Source: Micromonospora phaseoli (GTDB taxonomy: Bacteria; Actinomycetota; Actinomycetes; Mycobacteriales; Micromonosporaceae). Taken from it: a stretch of 64,000 nt of DNA. The first letter of the stretch is position 1, and each line of letters opens with the position of its first letter. The notes under the pieces are model-generated. The model made no database searches. It saw nothing but the letters and a program-made list of their open reading frames with translations, and was not told the DNA's origin. The stretch spans positions 62,001-126,000 of the forward strand of contig NZ_FNYV01000002.1 in NCBI RefSeq assembly GCF_900109115.1. Reading direction: 5' to 3'. Below, piece after piece: positions 50,499 to 58,047 of this stretch. The position numbers were made by a program, and so were the translations under genes.

Positions 50499-52054
50499 AC
50501 CGGCCGCTCCAGAATCTCGGTGGCCGGGTTGTAGTAGTCGGCCTCATGCCGCGCCACCCCGGCCAAACCCTTACCCCGATCCGCCGGCCGCTTCATGATC
50601 CCGAACGTGCCCTCGGCGATCGCGGTCAACAGCGACTGCTCACCAATCCGCTCCAACAACCGCACCGCCTCACCCAGCACCCGATGCGCCCGCTGCTGGA
50701 TGAACCCGCCCGGCGCCGGCACGAAATCCTCATGCAAACCGCCCGCCGCACCCAGCACGTACCGCACGTTCTGCAGCGCGATGTCCCGATCCGACAACCA
50801 CGGCGTCACCACCGCCTCGGTCATCATCCCCACCAACAGAATCCCCTGCCCGGTCATCGCACCCACCAGGTTGAAGAACCCGTCCAGCAGGTTGCCCCGG
50901 AACACATCACCGGTCATGTGCTTCGTCGGCGGCATCCACTTCAACGGCGCATCCGGAAACAGCTCCCGAGCCAGCAACGCATGCGCCAACTCCAACCGGA
51001 ACGACTCCGGCACATCCGGATTGATCTCGAACGCGTGCCCCAGACCCAACTGCCGATCCGCCAACCCCGCCTCATGCGCGAAATACTCGTTGAGCAACTG
51101 CGACACCGTCACCGTGTGCGCCTCCTCCACCGCGTCGGCGGTGGTGAGATAATTGTCCTCACCGGTGTTGATGACGATCCCCGCCCGCGCATGCACCTTC
51201 CGGGAGAACCGCTGGTCCACGAACGTACGGACCGGGTTGATGTCCCGAAACAAAATCCCGTACATCGAGTCGTTGAGCATCATGTCCAGACGCTCGAGAC
51301 CCGCCAACGTCGCCATCTCCGGCATGCACAACCCCGACGCGTAATTCGTCAACCGCACATACCGGCCCAGCTCCTTCGACGACGAATCCAACGCCGCCCG
51401 CATCAACCGGAAGTTCTCCTGCGTGGCATACGTACCCGCGAACCCCTCCCGGGTCGCCCCCTCCGGCACATAGTCCAACAACGACTGCCCCGTCGACCGG
51501 ATCACCGCGATCACGTCCGCCCCCGCCCGCGCCGCCGCCTGCGCCTGCGGAATGTCCTCGTAAATGTCCCCCGTCGCCACGATCAGATAAATCCACGGCC
51601 GCTGCCGCGGATCCCCGTACCGCCGCACCAGCCGATCCCGCTCCACCCGACGCCGGTCAATCTGCCGAATCCCCACCGCCACCGCCCGGCGAGCAGCCCG
51701 ACGCGCCGCCGTCGCCGCCCTGCCCGACGGCACCACGAACCGCACCGATCCCGCCGCCGCCTTCTGCGCCAGCAACGTCACATCGGTGAGCTGCTCCCGC
51801 ACGAGCGCGTCGAACACCGGCAACGCCACCCCGTGCCCCAACCCGACGTCCGCGACCACCGCATCCACCAGCCGGTTCACCCACGGAATCCCGTCCGGAT
51901 CAGCACCGGCCACCCCGGCCAACCGCAGCACCGCCCGCTCCACCGACACCGTCGTGTGGCTGCGCGCCAACTCCACCACCGGCTGCCCCGCCCGCCGCGC
52001 CAACTCCCGCGCCCGCGCCACCAGCACCGGATCCAGACCCAGCTTGCCCGTCAC
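50495..52054 (-). CDS. kamD: Lysine 5,6-aminomutase, alpha subunit
   Basis: 519 residues, full length for the TIM-barrel alpha subunit. Conserved blocks: SGRAATAARRAARRAVAVG, YLIVATGDIYEDIPQAQAAA, IRSTGQSLLDYVPEG, TREGFAGTYATQENFRLMR, TNYASGLCMPEM, and TKHMTGDVFRGNLLDGFFN. The GTG at 52054 has GGGGTGG upstream. Overlaps kamE by ATGA, so the two subunits are made in equal amounts; 70 bp from the preceding amidohydrolase gene. Confidence 0.95.
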   Translation of the reverse strand: MTGKLGLDPVLVARARELARRAGQPVVELARSHTTVSVERAVLRLAGVAGADPDGIPWVNRLVDAVVADVGLGHGVALPVFDALVREQLTDVTLLAQKAAAGSVRFVVPSGRAATAARRAARRAVAVGIRQIDRRRVERDRLVRRYGDPRQRPWIYLIVATGDIYEDIPQAQAAARAGADVIAVIRSTGQSLLDYVPEGATREGFAGTYATQENFRLMRAALDSSSKELGRYVRLTNYASGLCMPEMATLAGLERLDMMLNDSMYGILFRDINPVRTFVDQRFSRKVHARAGIVINTGEDNYLTTADAVEEAHTVTVSQLLNEYFAHEAGLADRQLGLGHAFEINPDVPESFRLELAHALLARELFPDAPLKWMPPTKHMTGDVFRGNLLDGFFNLVGAMTGQGILLVGMMTEAVVTPWLSDRDIALQNVRYVLGAAGGLHEDFVPAPGGFIQQRAHRVLGEAVRLLERIGEQSLLTAIAEGTFGIMKRPADRGKGLAGVARHEADYYNPATEILERPV

Positions 52055-52124
52055 ACCGCCACCCCACTGTGCCCGGCACCAGACCGACGAACACCCACGC
52101 CGGCGACCCACCCGCCCCGCTCGC

Positions 52125-53693
52125 TCACGAAGCCCCTTCCTCATAGATCACCGCACCACGCAGCACCGTGGCCCGACACACCGGCAACGGCGTCGGATCA
52201 TCCACACCCCGCGCCTGAAGATCCTCGGCCTGCAACACCGGCAGCCCCCGCTCCACCCCCGCCGGCGTCGACCACACCGCGAACGTCGCCGGCGCCCCCA
52301 ACGCCAACACACCCTCGCTGTCCAGGTGCACCGCCCGCCACCCGCCCCGGGTGTGCGCCGCGAACGCCGCCCGCACACTCATCCGCTGCACCGGGTTGTG
52401 ATGCGCCACCGCCGCCCGCACCGACCCCCACGGATCCAACGGCGTCACCGGCGAATCCGAACCGAACGCCAACGCCACCCCGACTGCGTGCATCGCCCCC
52501 ATCGGATTCGACGCCAACGACCGCGCCAACCCCAGCCGCGTCTCGTACATCCGGCCCGCGCCACCCCACAACCGGTCGAACGCCGGCTGCATCGACGCCA
52601 TCACCCCGAACTCCACGAACCCGGCGATCAACCGCCGATCCATGACCTCCGCGTGCTCCACCCGATGCCGAGCCGCCCGCACCCGCTCCGTGCCCAACCG
52701 CTGCGCCGCCGCCGCGAACCCCTCCAGCACCGTCGAGATCGCCGCGTCCCCGATCGCATGGAACCCGCCCTGCATGCCATACACCGCACAGTCCAGCAGA
52801 TGATCACGAACCTGCTGCGCGCTCAGATAACCGTGACCACAACCCTCACCATCGGCGTACGCCCGCGACAGATGCGCCGTACCCGACCCCAACGCCCCGT
52901 CGGCGAACAGATCCCCACCAGCACCGACCGCCCCCAACTCCCGCGCCCGCGCCGCACCACCCAACTCCCCCCAGTACCCGTACACCTCCGGCAACCCCGC
53001 CCCGGAAACCGCCAACAGCCCGGTGAAATCCTCCTCGTCGGAGATCTCCGGCCCACCACACTCATGCACCGCCGCGATCCCCAACGACGCCGCATGCCGC
53101 AACGCCACCCGCTGCGCCACCACCCGCTGCGACCGCGTCACCGACGCCCGCGCCGCCGCCCGCACCACATGATGCGCGTCACGCCGCAGCCACCCCGACT
53201 CGTCGTACCCGGGCACCGCCACCGCCTCCGGACACGCCGCCAGCAACGCCGACGACACCAGAGCCGAATGAATCGAGGCCTGCGACAGATACACCCGCCG
53301 CCCCCCAGCCGCCCGCCCCAACTCGACCGCCCCCGGCGGCTGCGGCACCGACCACGTCGACTCGTCCCAGCCGTGCCCCAACACCACCGCCTCCGCCGGC
53401 AGACCCGCCGCGAACACCGACACCGCGTCCAGCAACTCACCAGCCGACCGCACCGCGGACAGATCCAGCCCCGACAACGCCAACCCGGTGTCGCTGACAT
53501 GCACGTGCGCATCCACGAACGCCGGCGTCACCAGCGCACCATCCAGATCCACCACCCGGTCCGCCGCCGGCGCATCCGCATCCGCACCCAACCAGGCGAT
53601 CCGCCCGTCACGGACCAGCAGCGCCGTCGCGGACGGGTCCGCCGGGCAGTGCAGCACACCGGCGCGGTACAACGTCGAGGGGTTGTTCGTCAT
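52125..53693 (-). CDS. YtcJ-like amidohydrolase inside the lysine-degradation operon
   Basis: 522-residue amidohydrolase_3 protein. Metal-binding HVHVSD (about 62-67), GHGWDESTW, AIGDAA with preceding His (GGFHAIGDAA), HRVEHAEVM and DSPVTPLDP give the full binuclear-type set of the YtcJ/imidazolonepropionase branch. No signal peptide. It sits between kdd and kamD, 4 bp after kdd, where it is not part of the classical fermentation pathway. It may open a lactam or an N-acylated intermediate, but the substrate is unknown. Confidence 0.88.
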   Translation of the reverse strand: MTNNPSTLYRAGVLHCPADPSATALLVRDGRIAWLGADADAPAADRVVDLDGALVTPAFVDAHVHVSDTGLALSGLDLSAVRSAGELLDAVSVFAAGLPAEAVVLGHGWDESTWSVPQPPGAVELGRAAGGRRVYLSQASIHSALVSSALLAACPEAVAVPGYDESGWLRRDAHHVVRAAARASVTRSQRVVAQRVALRHAASLGIAAVHECGGPEISDEEDFTGLLAVSGAGLPEVYGYWGELGGAARARELGAVGAGGDLFADGALGSGTAHLSRAYADGEGCGHGYLSAQQVRDHLLDCAVYGMQGGFHAIGDAAISTVLEGFAAAAQRLGTERVRAARHRVEHAEVMDRRLIAGFVEFGVMASMQPAFDRLWGGAGRMYETRLGLARSLASNPMGAMHAVGVALAFGSDSPVTPLDPWGSVRAAVAHHNPVQRMSVRAAFAAHTRGGWRAVHLDSEGVLALGAPATFAVWSTPAGVERGLPVLQAEDLQARGVDDPTPLPVCRATVLRGAVIYEEGAS

Positions 53694-53697
53694 GGCC

Positions 53698-54759
53698 TCA
53701 GTCTGCCGCCAGCCGGGCCTCGAAGAGCCCACGCACCCCCGGCACGCCGCGCAGCAGACCCAACGCCAGCTCCGCATGCCCCGGCACGTACCCGTTGCCG
53801 ACCAGCATCGTCACGTCCGCCGCCAGTCCCTCCGCACCCAGGGCCGCCGCCGCGAAGCTCGTCGCCATCGAGAAAAAGATCACCGTGCCGCCGTCCGCGG
53901 TCGCCAACACCGCACCGTGCTCGCAGCCCGGCACATCCACACAGACAACCGTCACATCCGCCGGCACCCCCAGCGCCGACGTCACCGCCGTCGACAACGC
54001 CACCGGATCCCGGGCGTCGGCCAACGCCACCACGTCGGCCAGCCCCGCCGCCTCCAGCGCGGCGCGCTCCGCCGCCACCGGCACCACGCCGACCGTACGG
54101 GAGGCGCCGGCCCGCCGCGCCGCCGCCAACGACAGCGAGCCGCTCTTGCCCGCACCGCCGACCACCGCCACCGACACCGGCCGGGCATCCCCCTCAATCG
54201 CCCGCTCGGCCACGTACCGCGACACCACCCGGGCGGTCAACGCCGGCGCACCACACACGTCCAACACCGCCAGGGACAGCTGCGGAGCCAGGTCCTCCGG
54301 CAGCACCGCCGCGATCGACCGGGCGAACAGGATCGCGTACCCGTCGCAGGGGACCTGCTCGCTGCGCCCGTCCCAGCGGGCCAGCCCGTCGGTCACCACC
54401 AACGGCGTCAGGGTCAGCGACACCAGCGTGGCCACCCGCTCGCCGGGCTTGAGCCCCAGCGGCGAACGCCGCCCGGACTCCTCGACCGTGCCGATCAGCA
54501 TGCCACCCGAACCGGTCACCGGGTTCTGCATCTTGCCCCGAGTCGAGATGATGTCGAGGACCTCGGCGCGGACCGCGTCACCGTTCCCGCCGTGCTTGCC
54601 GGACAGCTGCCGAAAACTCGCCGCGTCCAGGTTGAGCCGCTCGACTCTGATCCGCACCTCGTTCGGTGCGATCTCCGGCCGTACGTCCAGCCGCCAGGCG
54701 GCCTGCGGCAGTACCCCCGCCGGTTCCACCACGCGATGCAGACCCACCGGTGACGTCAC
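53698..54759 (-). CDS. kdd: L-erythro-3,5-diaminohexanoate dehydrogenase
   Basis: 353 residues. NAD-dependent oxidative deamination of 3,5-diaminohexanoate to 5-amino-3-oxohexanoate. Features: GLHRVVEPAGVLPQAAWRLD, the Kdd-specific KMQNPVTGSGGMLIG, and a Rossmann part VAVVGGAGKSGSLSLAAARR, with FFSMATSFAAAALGAEG near the end. GTG 54759 has GGGAGGT 4 bases upstream. First gene of the leftward operon, facing kamA across 142 bp. Confidence 0.94.
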   Translation of the reverse strand: MTSPVGLHRVVEPAGVLPQAAWRLDVRPEIAPNEVRIRVERLNLDAASFRQLSGKHGGNGDAVRAEVLDIISTRGKMQNPVTGSGGMLIGTVEESGRRSPLGLKPGERVATLVSLTLTPLVVTDGLARWDGRSEQVPCDGYAILFARSIAAVLPEDLAPQLSLAVLDVCGAPALTARVVSRYVAERAIEGDARPVSVAVVGGAGKSGSLSLAAARRAGASRTVGVVPVAAERAALEAAGLADVVALADARDPVALSTAVTSALGVPADVTVVCVDVPGCEHGAVLATADGGTVIFFSMATSFAAAALGAEGLAADVTMLVGNGYVPGHAELALGLLRGVPGVRGLFEARLAAD

Positions 54760-54811
54760 GCTGACCTCCCCTGTCCAGCCGCCTGAAGCCCGGACCTGGA
54801 CTCGCACGACG

Positions 54812-54853
54812 GGAAAACTTCCGGCAGAATAATTTCTCCGCCGGATATTTTCC
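54812..54853. promoter_or_regulatory. 42-bp imperfect palindrome between kdd and kamA
   Basis: Arms 54812-54825 and 54840-54853 match at 12 of 14 positions (GGAAAAnnTCCGGC), around a 14-base AT-rich centre with its own AGAA-TAAT-TTCT dyad. It lies mid-way between the divergent starts, 53 bp from kdd and 49 bp from kamA, where it can control both. No regulator gene is adjacent. Confidence 0.6.
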
Positions 54854-54901
54854 AGTAGCCTTCGTTTCGCTGATCACCAACGCAAGCCAAGAGGAGGGGC
54901 C

Positions 54902-56308
54902 GTGACCCAGACCCGACCGCCGGTGCAGACCATCCCGGCACCCGAGCCGGCCCCCGCCACCACGCTCACCGGCCAGCCCTACGAATACCGCCGCAACCCC
55001 CTGATCGAACCCGACTGGACCCGCTTCCCCGGCTGGCGCGCGGTCACCCGCGACCAGTGGGAAAGCGCCCAGTGGCAGCGCGTCAACTGCGTCAAGAACA
55101 TCAAGCAGCTGCGTGCCCTGCTCGGCGACACCATCGACGAGACCTTCTACGCCGACCTCGACGCCGACCAGCGCGCCCTGGCCACCATGTCCATGCTGGT
55201 CACCCCACAGATGATCAACACCATGGTGCCGTTCGCACCGCTGACCACCGAGGCGTTCCTCGCCGACCCGATCCGGCGATACATGATCCCGGTCGCCTCC
55301 GATCGGCGCACCGACTGGCCGTCGCACCCGTACGCCACCCGCGACTCACTGCACGAACACGACATGTGGGTCGCCGAGGGACTGACCCACCGCTACCCCA
55401 CCAAGGTCCTCGCCGAACTGCTCTCCACCTGCCCGCAGTACTGCGGGCACTGCACCCGCATGGACCTGGTCGGCAACTCCACCCCCGCCGTCGACAAGCT
55501 CAAGCTCACCCTCAAACCCGTCGACCGCTACGACGCGCACATCAGCTACCTGAAGGGCCACCCCGGCGTCCGCGACGTCGTCGTCTCCGGCGGAGACGTC
55601 GCCAACGTCCCGTGGCGCAACCTCGAGGCGTACCTGATGCGGCTGCTGGAGATCGAGACCATCCGCGACATCCGGCTCGCCACCAAGGCCCTCATGGGCC
55701 TGCCGCAGCACTGGCTGCAGCCCGACGTGGTCGAGGGCCTGGAGCGGGTCGGCCGCACCGCCGCCCGCCGTGGCGTCAACCTGGCCATCCACACCCACGT
55801 CAACCACGCCCAGTCGCTCACCCCACTGGTCGCCAAGGCCGCCCAGACCGCCCTCGACGTCGGCGTCCGCGACGTACGAAACCAGGGCGTCCTGATGCGC
55901 GGGGTGAACGCCACCGGCACCGACCTGCTCGATCTCTGCTTCGCACTACAGGGCGAGGCCGGCATCCTGCCCTACTACTTCTACATGTGCGACATGATCC
56001 CCAATGCCGAGCACTGGCGGGTCCCCGTCTGGCACGCCCAGCAGCTCCAGCACGACATCATGGGCTACCTACCGGGCTACGCCACTCCTCGGATCGTCTG
56101 TGACGTGCCCTTCGTCGGCAAGCGCTGGGTCCACATGATCACCGAGTACGACCGTGAGCGCGGCATCTCCTACTGGACGAAGAACTACCGCACCTCCATC
56201 GAGTCCGCCGACCTGGAGGCGCTCAGCAAGCGGTACGCCTACTACGACCCGATCGACACCCTGCCCGAGGCTGGGCAACGCTGGTGGCAGACCCACCGCG
56301 ACGACTGA
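54902..56308 (+). CDS. kamA: Lysine 2,3-aminomutase-like radical SAM enzyme
   Basis: 468 residues; converts L-lysine to L-beta-lysine with SAM, a 4Fe-4S cluster and PLP. Cluster cysteines C177, C181, C184 are in STCPQYCGHCTR; the PLP lysine is K407 in DVPFVGKRW. Compared with the clostridial enzyme the Gly-rich PGGGGK loop is replaced by PFVGK, and the Asp of the LRGIND segment (a lysine-binding residue) is Ala in LMRGVNATG, so substrate handling may differ. AGGAGGGG is 3 bases upstream of GTG 54902. Diverges from kdd and ends at a strong hairpin. Confidence 0.9.
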   Translation: MTQTRPPVQTIPAPEPAPATTLTGQPYEYRRNPLIEPDWTRFPGWRAVTRDQWESAQWQRVNCVKNIKQLRALLGDTIDETFYADLDADQRALATMSMLVTPQMINTMVPFAPLTTEAFLADPIRRYMIPVASDRRTDWPSHPYATRDSLHEHDMWVAEGLTHRYPTKVLAELLSTCPQYCGHCTRMDLVGNSTPAVDKLKLTLKPVDRYDAHISYLKGHPGVRDVVVSGGDVANVPWRNLEAYLMRLLEIETIRDIRLATKALMGLPQHWLQPDVVEGLERVGRTAARRGVNLAIHTHVNHAQSLTPLVAKAAQTALDVGVRDVRNQGVLMRGVNATGTDLLDLCFALQGEAGILPYYFYMCDMIPNAEHWRVPVWHAQQLQHDIMGYLPGYATPRIVCDVPFVGKRWVHMITEYDRERGISYWTKNYRTSIESADLEALSKRYAYYDPIDTLPEAGQRWWQTHRDD

Positions 56309-56322
56309 GCCTCGCTACGCGA

Positions 56323-56362
56323 ATCGGAAGGGGCCGCCGGTGATCCGGCGGCCCCTTCCGAT
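56323..56362. terminator. Bidirectional hairpin terminator (18-bp stem)
   Basis: Perfect 18-bp stem (56323-56340 with 56345-56362), loop TGAT, between kamA and the convergent csbD-like gene. Confidence 0.88.
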
Positions 56363-56370
56363 GCACCCGG

Positions 56371-56565
56371 TTACCGGCCGAAGGCGTCCTTCGCGTTGCG
56401 TCCCGCGTCCTTGACGTTCTCGCCGGCCTTGCGGGCGCGGGCCTCGCTCTGCTCCGAGGCGCCCTCGGCGCGCATGCGCTCGTTGTCGGTCATGTCGCCG
56501 ATGCGCTCCTTGGCGGTTCGGCTCAGCTCCTCGACCTTGTTCTTCGCCTTGTCGGTGAAGCTCAT
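56371..56565 (-). CDS. CsbD-family general stress protein
   Basis: 64 residues, highly charged and helical, with the CsbD pattern MSFTDKAKNKVEELSRTAKE and ERMRAEG. Family members accumulate under general stress; the biochemical role is unknown. GGGAGGCGAC precedes the ATG. The upstream 200 bp hold its promoter region and one copy of a 32-bp repeat. Confidence 0.88.
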   Translation of the reverse strand: MSFTDKAKNKVEELSRTAKERIGDMTDNERMRAEGASEQSEARARKAGENVKDAGRNAKDAFGR

Positions 56566-56670
56566 GTCGCCTCCCTGCGTACCTCGGCGGGTTCGCGGAG
56601 CGCAACGCTCCGCTCTCCTGTGGTGTCCCCTGCTGTCGTTGACTGAAACGGCAGTTCACAGTGGGTGTGG

Positions 56671-56702
56671 CACACAACTGCTAACGCATCCTAGGACACT
56701 AG
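56671..56702 (+). repeat. 32-bp direct repeat, left copy
   Basis: Begins CACACA and ends GCATCCTAGGACACTAG (56686-56702). The right copy at 58016-58047 has the same spacing, with 26 of 32 positions identical, including 12 in a row. The two frame the arsR-phosphatase and VOC genes. Confidence 0.65.
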
Positions 56703-56737
56703 GTGCGACTCGAACCGACGGCACGACACCCAGACCA

Positions 56738-56753
56738 ATCAATTCCGTTTGAT
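56738..56753. promoter_or_regulatory. ArsR/SmtB-type operator
   Basis: ATCAA-TTCCGT-TTGAT, the classic dyad of ArsR-family repressors with 6-base spacing, 15 bp upstream of the GTG start of the fusion gene. It probably overlaps the promoter (TGTACT lies just downstream), giving autorepression. Confidence 0.7.
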
Positions 56754-56767
56754 GTACTCTCCGAATC

Positions 56768-57538
56768 GTGGTCCTACCGAGTCGCACCGCTCCGGCGTTC
56801 CTGCGGTTGGCCGGCCACCCGCTGCGTTGGCAGTTGCTGGCTGCGCTCGCTCAGAGCGATCTCCGGGTCCGCGAGCTGGTCGCCCTGGTTGGTCAGCCGC
56901 AGAACCTGGTCTCCTACCACCTGCGGCTGCTGCGCGACGGCGGCCTGGTCACCGCCACCCGCAGCAGCTTCGATGGCCGCGACAGCTACTACCACCTGGA
57001 CCTGGACCGCTGCGCCCGCGCGCTGGCCGACAGTGGCGCCGCACTGCACCCCGCCCTGCGCGGGGACACGCCCCCACCGGGACGGCTGCCCCACCTCTCG
57101 GTGTTGTTCGTGTGCACGGGCAACAGCGCCCGCTCACCGATCGCCGAAGCCCTGCTTCGACGACAGGCAGCCGGGCAGGTGCAGGTGACCAGCGCGGGGA
57201 GCCATCCCGCACCGCGGCTGCATCGCCACACCGTGCGGGTGCTGGCCGACCATTTCGGCGTCGATGTCGCCGCCCAGCGTCCCCGGCACTTGGACACGCT
57301 CACGGGCCACCGGTTCGACTACGTGATCACCCTGTGCGACAAGGCCCGCGAAGTCGGCCCGGGCGCCAGTGACCGTACCCGCCTGCTGCACTGGAGCGTG
57401 CCCGACCCGGCAACGGTGAGCGACAGCGCGGCGGCCGGCTACCGCACCTTCATTCGGACCGCAGCCGACATCGACACCCGCATCCGGTATCTGCTGCCGG
57501 TTCTCGCCGTCACCTACCCGAGGAAGGTTCAGCCGTGA
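56768..57538 (+). CDS. ArsR-type HTH fused to low-molecular-weight phosphatase/arsenate reductase
   Basis: 256 residues. N-terminal winged helix (about 8-95, LRWQLLAALAQSDLRVRELVALVGQPQNLVSYHLRLLRDGGLV, read in parts; wing TRSSFDGRDSYYHLD). C-terminal LMW-PTP domain from about 110 with the P-loop C116-TGNSAR-S in FVCTGNSARSPIAEALLRRQ and a VPDPA acid loop. ArsC-type arsenate reductases share this fold, and ArsR-ArsC fusions are known, but a phosphotyrosine phosphatase is equally possible. GTG 56768 has no clear ribosome site and may be leaderless. Overlaps the VOC gene by GTGA. Confidence 0.88.
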   Translation: MVLPSRTAPAFLRLAGHPLRWQLLAALAQSDLRVRELVALVGQPQNLVSYHLRLLRDGGLVTATRSSFDGRDSYYHLDLDRCARALADSGAALHPALRGDTPPPGRLPHLSVLFVCTGNSARSPIAEALLRRQAAGQVQVTSAGSHPAPRLHRHTVRVLADHFGVDVAAQRPRHLDTLTGHRFDYVITLCDKAREVGPGASDRTRLLHWSVPDPATVSDSAAAGYRTFIRTAADIDTRIRYLLPVLAVTYPRKVQP

Positions 57539-57939
57539 CCCAACCCGACCAGTACGTCAGCGTCCGTTACCTCGTCGATGACGTACCAGCCGCCGTCGAC
57601 TTCTACACCACCCACCTCGGTTTCCGCCTCAACACCAACGCCGCGCCCGCCTTCGCCGACGTGGTGCGCGGCCCGCTGCGGCTGCTCCTGTCCGGACCCA
57701 CCAGTTCCGGCGCCCGCGCCACGCCCGAGGACGCCACCGGCCCGGGACACAACCGCATCCACCTCGTCGTCGACAACCTCAACGCCGACATCGACCGTCT
57801 CCGCGGCGCGGGCCTCTCGTTTCGTAGCGAGCCGGTCTTCGGGCCCGGCGGGCGCCAGATCCTGCTCGCCGACCCGGCCGGCAACCTGATCGAGCTGTTC
57901 CAACCCGCCTTGGAGTCCAAAGCCACGCCCACCCCCTGA
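57535..57939 (+). CDS. VOC-superfamily (glyoxalase/dioxygenase fold) protein
   Basis: 134 residues with two beta-alpha-beta-beta-beta modules: VRYLVDDVPAAVDFYTTHLGF and HLVVDNLNADIDRLRGAG, ending in the glyoxalase-type FGPGGRQILLADPAGNLIELFQP. Translationally coupled to the ArsR fusion. The family includes ArsI-like C-As lyases, antibiotic-binding proteins and dioxygenases. The metal ligands are incomplete (the first His is Arg or Tyr), so it may bind rather than transform its substrate. Confidence 0.85.
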   Translation: MTQPDQYVSVRYLVDDVPAAVDFYTTHLGFRLNTNAAPAFADVVRGPLRLLLSGPTSSGARATPEDATGPGHNRIHLVVDNLNADIDRLRGAGLSFRSEPVFGPGGRQILLADPAGNLIELFQPALESKATPTP

Positions 57940-58015
57940 CCACGCGGTCCAGAGGTCCTGCTGGACGCCACGGCCGGGCTGACCTCCCCGACACCGAGGG
58001 GCCGTCGAGGTGCTC

Positions 58016-58047
58016 CACACATCCGCCAGGGCATCCTAGGACCCTAG
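58016..58047 (+). repeat. 32-bp direct repeat, right copy
   Basis: Partner of 56671-56702. Its GCATCCTAGGACCCTAG end (58031-58047) overlaps the last codons and stop of the ABC-F gene (58036). The 1.35 kb between the copies holds only the ars-like pair. Confidence 0.65.

Noticed and set aside
50546..54452. Open frames of 700 and 890 codons on the plus strand across the kam operon
   Set aside because: Translation is almost only Arg, Pro, His and Gln, typical of antisense frames in high-GC genes; the minus-strand genes are well recognised.
54760..54901. Search for a cobalamin riboswitch before the B12-dependent kam genes
   Set aside because: The gap is only 142 bp and mostly occupied by the 42-bp palindrome; no B12-box-like stretch or the needed helices are visible.
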